Assembly: GCA_021799935.1 (NCBI GenBank)
Contig: JAJYZM010000004.1
Coordinates: 1-20,102, forward strand
Direction: 5' to 3'
Length of the DNA stretch: 20,102 nt
Source: a bacterium
GTDB taxonomy: Bacteria; SZUA-79; Acidulodesulfobacterales; Acidulodesulfobacteraceae
The position numbers were made by a program, and so were the translations under genes. The notes under the pieces were generated by a model. The model did no database searches. It saw only the letters and a program-made list of their open reading frames with translations, and was not told the origin of the DNA. This document shows positions 14,148-20,102 of the stretch, piece after piece. The stretch's first letter is position 1. Each line of letters opens with the position of its first letter.

Positions 14148-14954
14148 TTATTTATTTCCTTCGGCTTTATGCCTCGGAGGGAAGGCCAGCGTTACTACCT
14201 GTTTTTCGCCTCCGGGCTTTCCGAGAGCTTTTCCGTTATAATTTAAAATAATGCCTCCGGCATTGCCTATTTTGATACTTAATCTTTTTTTTGCTTTCCA
14301 GGCTTCCTTGTCTCCGGCATAAAGCATTGAAGTCGCGGTAATGCCGCCGTCTATTTTAACGGCGACCCATGTTCTCTTAACAACGTTTCCTTTTAAAACT
14401 ACGGCATAGTTAACTTCGGGTTTATGCCCGGCTATTGTTTCCGGTATTTTCACAGGCTTGCCTTTAGCGGACGAAACGCCCTCCGGAACTAACTGTTTGG
14501 ATACGGATTTAAACGGCAGGGCTATATGTATTCCCGGCGAGGTTTTAATGTATTCGTAAACCTTAATTATCCCATAAGATAAGATTATAACAAGGATGCC
14601 CGCAAAAACTATAACTATAATTCTTTTTTTAAATTCCTCGGACTTTTGTATTTCTTCTTTGAATTTTTTCCCTACGATATCTTCTATATGCTTTCCCTTG
14701 AAATTTTCTCCGGCATCCGTTTCCAGGAGTGCGGCGGCTTTTGCTTCATCCGCTTTCACGGTTTTAGCAATAAGTTTTACATAACCTTTGAGCAGATGGG
14801 GCGAGGAAAATATCGAAAAGTCTTCGGCCTCAATAGCTTCTATATACTGCGCCCTGATTTTAGTAATAAGCGAAACTTCATCTACGGTAAGCCCGATAGA
14901 TTCCCTGCTGGCTTTGAGATATTCACCAATCCTTTCCGGCGTTTCGCTGTCCAT
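14148..14954 (-). CDS. rodZ: RodZ-like cytoskeletal/cell-shape protein
   Basis: Bitopic membrane protein of the RodZ family, which links MreB to the envelope. The 268 residues comprise an N-terminal Cro/C1-type helix-turn-helix domain (about 6-80, with GEYLKASRESIGLTVDEVS), a charged juxtamembrane stretch, one membrane segment (111-133), a linker, and a C-terminal DUF4115 domain (about 184-262) with WVAVKIDG, KIGNAGGIILNYNGKALG and a closing VTLAFPP. All parts of the family are present. It starts 9 bp after the PilF-like gene; the stop codon of that gene overlaps a TAGG that can serve as ribosome-binding site. The pilF-rodZ order is conserved in many Proteobacteria, usually followed by ispG, which is absent here. 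Confidence 0.87.
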   Translation of the reverse strand: MDSETPERIGEYLKASRESIGLTVDEVSLITKIRAQYIEAIEAEDFSIFSSPHLLKGYVKLIAKTVKADEAKAAALLETDAGENFKGKHIEDIVGKKFKEEIQKSEEFKKRIIVIVFAGILVIILSYGIIKVYEYIKTSPGIHIALPFKSVSKQLVPEGVSSAKGKPVKIPETIAGHKPEVNYAVVLKGNVVKRTWVAVKIDGGITATSMLYAGDKEAWKAKKRLSIKIGNAGGIILNYNGKALGKPGGEKQVVTLAFPPRHKAEGNK

Positions 14955-14963
14955 AAAACATGC

Positions 14964-15770
14964 CTATTTTGAATACAGCATTATTTTTTTTAGATAATCT
15001 GAAGATTTCGTTCCGTATACGTTAGTTTTATTCTGTTCATATACGGAAGAAAATATCTTTTTGGCTTTATTATACCTTTTTTGGTTAAAATATATAACTC
15101 CCTCGTAATATTTTCCAGGCGTAAAAAACATATCGAGTTCTAAAGCTTTTTTAAAGTTATGCAGGCTCTTGTCTAAATTTCCTTTAATAAGATAATATTT
15201 CCCGAGATAATAATACGTTAAAAAATACTTCTTATCGAGCAGTTTAGATATAATTAATATTTTTTTTGCTTTTTCAGGCTTATTTTCCGCAAAATATATT
15301 TTTGCCAGCTGGGTATAGCTCTGGTAGGGCCTGTTGTAAAAAGGATTTTCCAGCGCTTTTTTCAGATACGTTTCAGCGGGCGTATAATCTTTTCTTTTAA
15401 TGTAAATAATAGCCAAATTATAATAGGCATCCGAAAATTTAGGATTAATTCTTACGGCTTCCTTGAAATTTTTTACCGCTTCGGCTTCTCTGGCCGTTTC
15501 CATATAAACCATTCCTATGGCATTGTAGTTTTTAGCCGAATAGGGATTTAGATTTTTAGCTTTTATAAACTCCTGCATCGCTTTTATAAAATTTCCGGTC
15601 TGATAAAAACCTACGCCGAGCCTGTAATAAAGGTTGGATTTGAGCCTGCTTTTTTTAGGAACCTGAGACAGGCCGCAACCCGATAATGCCGCAAAAACAA
15701 ACGTTGCGATAAAAAATAAGCCGATAAATTTAAAGGTTTTAATTGCTTTACGCATATTTAATTTATACAT
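14964..15770 (-). CDS. TPR lipoprotein, PilF/PilW-like pilotin
   Basis: A 268-residue outer-membrane lipoprotein candidate. An N-terminal basic and hydrophobic segment ends in the lipobox LSGC, with Cys32 as the lipidated residue. From about residue 45 on there are six or so tetratricopeptide repeats (for example YYRLGVGFYQTGNFIKAMQ and AYYNLAIIYIKRKDYTPAE). The phrase ALENPFYNRP (about 140-149) matches the loop of PilF/PilW, which assists secretin assembly for type IV pili. Location directly before a rodZ-like gene is the standard pilF context and supports that role. No other pilus gene is visible. Two in-frame ATGs, 15 bp apart in a tandem duplication, can start it (15770 or 15755); both leave a full signal peptide. 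Confidence 0.7.
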   Translation of the reverse strand: MYKLNMRKAIKTFKFIGLFFIATFVFAALSGCGLSQVPKKSRLKSNLYYRLGVGFYQTGNFIKAMQEFIKAKNLNPYSAKNYNAIGMVYMETAREAEAVKNFKEAVRINPKFSDAYYNLAIIYIKRKDYTPAETYLKKALENPFYNRPYQSYTQLAKIYFAENKPEKAKKILIISKLLDKKYFLTYYYLGKYYLIKGNLDKSLHNFKKALELDMFFTPGKYYEGVIYFNQKRYNKAKKIFSSVYEQNKTNVYGTKSSDYLKKIMLYSK

Positions 15771-15782
15771 ATTTAATTTATA
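15753..15782 (-). repeat. 15-bp tandem duplication carrying the start codon
   Basis: On the minus strand TATAAATTAAATATG occurs twice in perfect tandem, so the TPR lipoprotein has two in-frame ATG codons and the first five residues (MYKLN) come from the repeated unit. The unit itself is a TATAAAT-like -10 sequence next to an ATG. Confidence 0.85.
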
Positions 15783-15797
15783 ATTATAAATATAAAC

Positions 15798-16709
15798 CTA
15801 TTCCGAAAGTTCTTCGAAATAAGTCATTTCCCTGAATTTTTTAAACCTGCCTTTAATTTCGCCGCCTTTTATGGATAAAAATCTGTTTACCGAAAAGCCT
15901 TCTACGGCGAAAGACGCCATTATATTTCCGAATACGAGCGCTTTTTTGAGATTGTCGAACGTCATATCGCCGGTATTGTCGATATATCCTAAGAATCCGC
16001 CTGCAAAAGAATCCCCCGCGCCGGTAGGGTCTATCACATTTTCTAATGGATAAGCCGGAACCATAAAGAATTTGTTTTCAAAAAACATAGTGGCTCCGTA
16101 AGCGCCCCTTTTCAAAATTAATATTTTTGCGCCGGATTTAAGAATAGTTTTGGCGCACGAAAAAATAGAGGACTCGCCCGTCAAGAGTCTTGCCTCTGAT
16201 TCGTTTATAATAAATATATCGGTCAGTCCGAGAACTTTCATAAGTTTTTCTTTTTTCCCTTCAATCCAAAAATTCATAGTATCGAGGGCGGCGAGCCTTG
16301 GAGCGCCCATCTGTTTTAATGCGTCAAACTGGATATCCGGGTCTATATTGGCAAGAAAAAGCATGTCGTTTTTTGAACCGTGCGGAATGGCCGGTTTAAA
16401 AGAAGAAAATACCCCAAGCTCGGTCATAAGGGTTTCCGGGTCGGACATATCGTATCCGTATCTGCCTTTCCACCTGAAAGTTTTTCCCTCTTCCGTCTTT
16501 ATCCCCTTAACGTCTATCGACCTGTCCTTAAAAACGCTTAGATGCTTCCTGTCGAAATCGTTCCCCACCGTGCCTATAATTTTCACGTCCGTCAAAAAAG
16601 ACGCCGCCAGCGAAAAATAAGTTGCGGAACCCCCTAGAATATCTCCTGTTTTATCAAAAGGGGTTTCTATATTGTCTATTGCTATTGAGCCTATAACGGT
16701 AATAGCCAT
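15798..16709 (-). CDS. PfkB-family (ribokinase-like) sugar or nucleoside kinase
   Basis: Cytoplasmic kinase of the ribokinase superfamily, 303 residues. Seen: the N-terminal GSIAIDNIETP, the first signature with GGSATYFSLAAS (26-37), NESEARLLTG (169-178), and the second signature DPTGAGDSFAGG (227-238) whose Asp233 is the expected catalytic base. Substrate is not evident; ribokinase, adenosine kinase and fructokinase subgroups share these motifs. GGAGG (16714-16718) sits 4 bp before the ATG. It is the second gene of a minus-strand set that starts with a mini-lipoprotein (27-bp gap) and continues into the PilF-like gene (27-bp gap). The purine genes lie divergently upstream, so a nucleoside substrate is a possibility only. 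Confidence 0.85.
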   Translation of the reverse strand: MAITVIGSIAIDNIETPFDKTGDILGGSATYFSLAASFLTDVKIIGTVGNDFDRKHLSVFKDRSIDVKGIKTEEGKTFRWKGRYGYDMSDPETLMTELGVFSSFKPAIPHGSKNDMLFLANIDPDIQFDALKQMGAPRLAALDTMNFWIEGKKEKLMKVLGLTDIFIINESEARLLTGESSIFSCAKTILKSGAKILILKRGAYGATMFFENKFFMVPAYPLENVIDPTGAGDSFAGGFLGYIDNTGDMTFDNLKKALVFGNIMASFAVEGFSVNRFLSIKGGEIKGRFKKFREMTYFEELSE

Positions 16710-16736
16710 TCCGCCTCCGTCCGATTATTTTTATGG

Positions 16737-16898
16737 TTATTTCTTAGTTACGGGAGACTGGACGCCGTAACCCTGTTTTGCGGCAAGATAACCGGTAGTG
16801 CCTGCGAGTCCGCCGACAAGCAGAAGGGCACATCCGCTTAAAAAATTTATTGAGCCGAATAAAACCATTGCAAGAGCTATAAGTTTTATTTTTTTCAT
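16737..16898 (-). CDS. Small lipoprotein of 53 residues
   Basis: A complete short gene: ATG at 16898, TAA at 16739-16737. The product starts MKKIKLIALAMVLFGSINFL and continues with SGC, a textbook signal peptide with lipobox FLSGC (Cys23). The mature part is only 31 residues: a Leu/Gly/Ala-rich stretch (ALLLVGGLAGTTGYLAAKQ) and a short polar tail (SPVTKK). This layout resembles small DUF3568-like envelope lipoproteins, but I cannot assign a family with certainty. A purine-rich AAGGA (16909-16913) lies 10 bp upstream. It is first in the set with the PfkB-like kinase, the PilF-like gene and rodZ. Confidence 0.75.
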   Translation of the reverse strand: MKKIKLIALAMVLFGSINFLSGCALLLVGGLAGTTGYLAAKQGYGVQSPVTKK

Positions 16899-16973
16899 TT
16901 GATTTTAATCCTTCATTTGTTTAAATTTTATTAAATCTTTTAAGGTTAAGGTATTGAAATAAATATTTAAAAT

Positions 16974-17009
16974 TAGTAGAATATAATAAATTTTTCATAT
17001 ATTCTACTA
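16974..17009. promoter_or_regulatory. Perfect 12-bp inverted repeat in the purH promoter
   Basis: TAGTAGAATATA (16974-16985) and TATATTCTACTA (16998-17009) are perfect inverted copies separated by 12 bp. They sit directly upstream of a TATAAT (17012-17017), covering the position of the -35. Placement and symmetry suggest an operator for a dimeric regulator acting on purH, and possibly on the divergent lipoprotein operon. It does not match the E. coli PurR site as I remember it. Confidence 0.5.
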
Positions 17010-17011
17010 TA

Positions 17012-17017
17012 TATAAT
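17012..17017 (+). promoter_or_regulatory. -10 hexamer for purH
   Basis: A perfect TATAAT lies 38 bp before the purH ATG and would give a leader of about 32 bases that includes the GGGGAT (17045-17050) ribosome-binding site. No matching -35 is visible, which agrees with control by an activator or repressor at the adjoining inverted repeat. Confidence 0.45.
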
Positions 17018-17055
17018 ATTTTAAAATCAAATTAAAAAATAAACGGGGATTTATA

Positions 17056-18642
17056 ATGATGCATAAAACAAGATATGCCGTTATTTCGGTTTACGACAAA
17101 ACCGGAATAACGGAACTGGCGACGCATCTCGAAATAGCCGGTTACACAATAATAGCGACGGGCAATACCTATAAATTTTTAAAATCGGCCGGAATTGTAA
17201 AATTAAAAAAAATAGAAGAAATAACGGGCTTCCCCGAAATATTGGACGGCAGGGTTAAAACATTGCATCCGGCGGTTTTCGGCGGGATTTTATCCGTAAG
17301 AGAAAACGAAAGCCACAGGGACGATTTAATAAAAAACGGCATAAATCCTATAGATTTCGTAGTAGTGAACCTTTATCCTTTTAAAGAAATGAAAGACAAA
17401 GATATAACCTACGACGAAAAACTTGAATTTATCGATATAGGGGGCGTATCGCTGTTAAGAGCGGCGGCAAAAAATTTTAAAGACGTAACCGCGGTTATAG
17501 ACCCATCCTTTTACGGAGATATAATTTTATTCCTTAAAAACAAGCAGGAAATTCCGGTTGAAGTTAAAAAAATTTACGCATACGAAACATTTAAGCTGAC
17601 CGCCGAATACGACGTAATGATAGCCGATTTTTTAAATCCGGATAACTGCGTCGGCATAGACTCGGATTTCTATAGAAACGAAACCAAAGAATTGAGCGTT
17701 AATCTTAAAAAAATATTCAACCTGAGATACGGAGAAAATCCGCACCAGAAGGCGGCTTTTTACGGAACCGAAACATTTTCGCCCTTTGAAAAACTTTCCG
17801 GAAAAGATATATCTTATAATAATTTATTAGATATAGATTCTGCGCTTGGCATTATTAAAGATTTCGACGAAAATAAAACAAACGGTTTTTTCTCCGCGAT
17901 AATCAAACATACAAACCCATGCGGCGCGGCGCTCAGCAATATTTCTTTAAAAAACGCCTTTCTAAAAGCCAGAAAGACAGATGAAATATCTTTCTACGGA
18001 GGAATAATCGGCTTTAATAAAAAATTGGACGAGGAAACTGCTGCGGAAATCAAACCTTTTTTCGTCGAAATAATTTTAGCGCCGGAATATTCTAAGGAAG
18101 CGTTAAAAATATTGGAATCCAAAAAAAACACCATAATAATACGCTATAACGATGATTTTATGCGCCGGAAAAACGAACGGCTGTCTTTCAGGAGCGCTTC
18201 CGGAGGAATCCTCGTTCAGGAAAAAGACGACGTTCCCGACGATACGTCCGGTTTTAAAACGGTAACCGGCGTTAAAATGCAGGAATCGGTTTTAAACGAC
18301 CTTATTTTTGCGTGGAAAATCGCCAAACACGTCAAATCGAACGCTATTGTATATGCAAAAAACGAGGCGACCGCGGGCATAGGAGCGGGACAGATGTCGA
18401 GAATAGACAGCGCCGTCTTTGCCCGCGAAAAAATGAAAAATGCTTACGGCGAAATAAAGGGATTCGTTATGGCGTCCGACGGATTTTTCCCTTTTAAGGA
18501 TTCCGTGGAATATGCGGCGAAAATAGGCGTAAACGGTATAATACAGCCCGGAGGTTCTATAAGGGACGACGAGGTCATAGAAGCGGCAAATAAATTTAAT
18601 ATCCCCATGATTTTTACGAATATCAGGCATTTTAAGCATTAA
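17056..18642 (+). CDS. purH: Bifunctional AICAR formyltransferase/IMP cyclohydrolase
   Basis: Catalyses the last two steps of IMP synthesis. The 528-residue protein has the N-terminal MGS-like cyclohydrolase domain (about 1-200) with YAVISVYDKTGITEL, EILDGRVKTLHPAVFGG (61-77) and NLYPF (105-109), and the transformylase domain with LRYGENPHQKA (223-233), IKHTNPCGAA (283-292), NEATAGIGAGQMSR (436-449) and the C-terminal IIQPGGSIRD (495-504). It ends in IRHFKH, close to the usual RHFRH terminus. GGGGAT precedes the first of two adjacent ATG codons by 5-6 bp, so either codon may initiate. purD follows after 68 bp. Confidence 0.97.
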   Translation: MMHKTRYAVISVYDKTGITELATHLEIAGYTIIATGNTYKFLKSAGIVKLKKIEEITGFPEILDGRVKTLHPAVFGGILSVRENESHRDDLIKNGINPIDFVVVNLYPFKEMKDKDITYDEKLEFIDIGGVSLLRAAAKNFKDVTAVIDPSFYGDIILFLKNKQEIPVEVKKIYAYETFKLTAEYDVMIADFLNPDNCVGIDSDFYRNETKELSVNLKKIFNLRYGENPHQKAAFYGTETFSPFEKLSGKDISYNNLLDIDSALGIIKDFDENKTNGFFSAIIKHTNPCGAALSNISLKNAFLKARKTDEISFYGGIIGFNKKLDEETAAEIKPFFVEIILAPEYSKEALKILESKKNTIIIRYNDDFMRRKNERLSFRSASGGILVQEKDDVPDDTSGFKTVTGVKMQESVLNDLIFAWKIAKHVKSNAIVYAKNEATAGIGAGQMSRIDSAVFAREKMKNAYGEIKGFVMASDGFFPFKDSVEYAAKIGVNGIIQPGGSIRDDEVIEAANKFNIPMIFTNIRHFKH

Positions 18643-18710
18643 TTAAATAATATCTAAACTAAACGATAGAAAGCAGAAAAAAGGGGTAAAAGGGGATAAA
18701 AATAATCTAA

Positions 18711-20000
18711 ATGAAGATATTGGTTATCGGCTCCGGCGGCAGGGAAAATGCCATAGTTTCGGCTATTAAAAAATCGAAAAAAAACACGGAAATATTCTGC
18801 GCCCCCGGAAACGGCGGAACGGCGGAAATTGCCGCAAACGTTCCGCTTAAACAGGACGATATTAAAGGGCTTCTTTCTTTTGCCTTAGAAAATAAAATAG
18901 ACTTAACGGTAGTCGGTCCCGAAATTCCGCTCTCTCTCGGCATAGCCGATGAATTTACGGCGGCTGGATTAAAAATATTCGGACCCGACGGGAAGGCATC
19001 CCTGCTGGAGTCGTCAAAAAAATTCGCTAAGGATTTTCTCAAAAAATATAATATTAAAACTGCCGGATACGAATCGTTCACGGATTTTCAAACCGCCGAA
19101 AATTACGCAGGACAAAAAACCCATCCGTTAGTTATAAAAGCGAGCGGACTTGCCGCCGGAAAAGGAGTTTTTATTTCCGAAAATCCGGAAGAATCGAAAA
19201 AGATACTCGACTCTATTTTTAACGGAAAAATATTCGGAAAAAGCGGCGAAACCGTCGTAATAGAAGATTACGTCGAAGGTTTCGAACTGTCTTATATGAT
19301 AGTTGCGGACGGGACTACGTATAAGCCTTTAATTACAAGCATGGATTACAAAAAAATCGGGGACGGCGATATCGGGGAAAATACGGGCGGCATGGGTGCC
19401 GTTACGCCAAACCCCTACGTTTCCGAAGACCTTGTGAATAAAATAAATAAAACCGTCATAGAGCCGGCTCTCGAAGGGCTTAAAAACGAAGGAATAAAAT
19501 ATAAGGGGATACTTTATGCCGGACTTATGATTAAAGGCGATGAAATTTTCGTTCTCGAATTTAACGTCAGGTTCGGAGACCCGGAAACGCAGGCTATACT
19601 TATAAGGCTCGAATCCGACATAATAGATTTATTTTTAAGCGTAATAAACGAAAATTTAAAAGACCATGAATTAGTTTTCGACGATAATAAATCGATATGC
19701 CTCGTCCTCGCTTCGGGCGGATATCCTAAAGATTATAAAACAGGATACGAAATTTTCTTCGATAAAGAACTCCATAGCTCCGGCCTGATTAGCGAAAACG
19801 GCGCCGAATACCATATTTTTCATGCCGGAACAAAAAAAATAGGCGGAAAATACTTCACGGACGGGGGCAGGGTTCTGAATATATGCGCAAAAGGAGAAGG
19901 CGCGGAAACGGCAGATATAGTATATGCTATCGCAGAGAAAATTAATTTTGAAAATAAATACTACAGAAAAGATATAGGAAAAATTTATGTCCGCCCATAA
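18711..20000 (+). CDS. purD: Phosphoribosylamine-glycine ligase (GAR synthetase)
   Basis: ATP-grasp enzyme joining phosphoribosylamine and glycine, step two of purine synthesis. The 429 residues show the N-terminal VIGSGGRENAI (5-15), GPDGKASLLESSKKFAK (91-107), VIKASGLAAGKGVF (141-154), GDGDIGENTGGMGA (217-230) and LEFNVRFGDPETQ (282-294) of the ATP/metal site, then the C-terminal AIRS-like domain. The N-terminal signature usually reads GGREHA; here Asn13 replaces the His. The gene starts 68 bp after purH; the upstream sequence holds two AAAAGGGG units but their distance to the ATG (about 14 bp) is long, so initiation may be modest. Its 3' end overlaps the next gene by 14 bp. Confidence 0.96.
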   Translation: MKILVIGSGGRENAIVSAIKKSKKNTEIFCAPGNGGTAEIAANVPLKQDDIKGLLSFALENKIDLTVVGPEIPLSLGIADEFTAAGLKIFGPDGKASLLESSKKFAKDFLKKYNIKTAGYESFTDFQTAENYAGQKTHPLVIKASGLAAGKGVFISENPEESKKILDSIFNGKIFGKSGETVVIEDYVEGFELSYMIVADGTTYKPLITSMDYKKIGDGDIGENTGGMGAVTPNPYVSEDLVNKINKTVIEPALEGLKNEGIKYKGILYAGLMIKGDEIFVLEFNVRFGDPETQAILIRLESDIIDLFLSVINENLKDHELVFDDNKSICLVLASGGYPKDYKTGYEIFFDKELHSSGLISENGAEYHIFHAGTKKIGGKYFTDGGRVLNICAKGEGAETADIVYAIAEKINFENKYYRKDIGKIYVRP

Positions 20001-20102
20001 ATTAAAACCGCAGGTATTAATAAATCTCTCGGCGAGTATTTTTATGGGCGTTTTTGCCCAGCTGCTGATGAAATACGGCATGCTCGAATTAAAAAGAACC
20101 GC
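19987..20102 (+). CDS. DMT/SMR-type small membrane transporter, N-terminal fragment
   Basis: An ATG at 19987, inside the purD 3' end and in another frame, opens a reading frame that runs off the window after 38 residues. It reads MSAHKLKPQVLINLSASIFM, then GVFAQLLMKYGMLELK. A short basic start followed by a hydrophobic helix with the phrase AQLLMKYGM is typical of EamA/DMT-superfamily half-transporters, such as the ArnE/ArnF-like group. Too little is present for a subfamily. The 14-bp overlap with purD suggests coupling to it. Confidence 0.55.
   Translation, partial: MSAHKLKPQVLINLSASIFMGVFAQLLMKYGMLELKRT

Larger units (their letters stand above)
16897..17032. repeat. 12-bp inverted copy at both ends of a divergent gap
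   Basis: ATTTGATTTTAA (16897-16908) and TTAAAATCAAAT (17021-17032) are perfect inverted copies. As a result the small-lipoprotein transcript and the purH transcript both contain TTAAAATCAAAT followed, after one differing base, by a run of A. In the lipoprotein the copy includes the first two bases of the start codon. Confidence 0.6.

Noticed and set aside
18292..18639. Minus-strand frame inside the purH 3' end
   Set aside because: Antisense to the conserved AICAR transformylase core; no independent support.
18676..18700. Two AAAAGGGG units before purD as a regulatory repeat
   Set aside because: Only two short units in purine-rich sequence; most simply a poor, distant ribosome-binding region.
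1..20102. CRISPR arrays, IS elements, prophage genes, toxin-antitoxin or defence genes, tRNA or rRNA genes
   Set aside because: I found no regularly spaced repeats, transposase or integrase motifs, tRNA-like cloverleaf or rRNA signatures; gene content is housekeeping throughout.

Overview
The window comes from the chromosome of an AT-rich diderm bacterium. Evidence for an outer membrane and a proton-driven secretion apparatus includes two lipobox lipoproteins, a PilF-like/RodZ pair, SecD/SecF/YajC and TatC. The gene orders tmk-holB-ricT-metG-tatD and queA-tgt-yajC-secD-secF are typical of Deltaproteobacteria-like lineages (Desulfobacterota and relatives). A TusA-type sulfur carrier fits a sulfur-metabolising organism. 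I suspect a lineage such as the Acidulodesulfobacterales (Sva0485/SZUA-79), but this is only an impression from gene style and order.

Layout. Positions 1-4171, minus strand: a tmk > holB > ricT > metG > tatD operon, with tatD cut by the window edge. Positions 4352-11681, plus strand: queA, tgt, yajC, secD, secF, recJ. Positions 11735-13085, minus strand: a tusA-like gene, two hairpins, a short orphan reading frame abutting tatC, then tatC. Positions 13221-13964, plus strand: a COG4280-like membrane protein with a good promoter whose predicted start site coincides with its ATG. Positions 13965-14147: convergent gap holding a 69-bp palindromic dispersed repeat. Positions 14148-16898, minus strand: a 53-residue lipoprotein > PfkB-family kinase > PilF-like TPR lipoprotein > RodZ-like protein. 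Positions 17056-20102, plus strand: purH, purD and the start of a DMT-like membrane protein.

Function. The window is mostly housekeeping: dTMP supply and clamp loading (tmk, holB), translation (metG), tRNA queuosine synthesis (tgt then queA), Sec and Tat export, DNA repair (recJ), cell shape and pilus assembly (rodZ, pilF-like) and purine synthesis (purH, purD). There is no phage, IS element, CRISPR array, rRNA or tRNA gene visible.

Points of interest lie mainly between genes: promoters placed so close to start codons that leaderless mRNAs are likely; a perfect 12-bp inverted repeat in the purH promoter; an unannotated mini-lipoprotein; a possible degraded or very small gene directly coupled to tatC; a 15-bp tandem duplication carrying the start codon of the TPR lipoprotein; and an unusual substrate-pocket motif in the tRNA-guanine transglycosylase.
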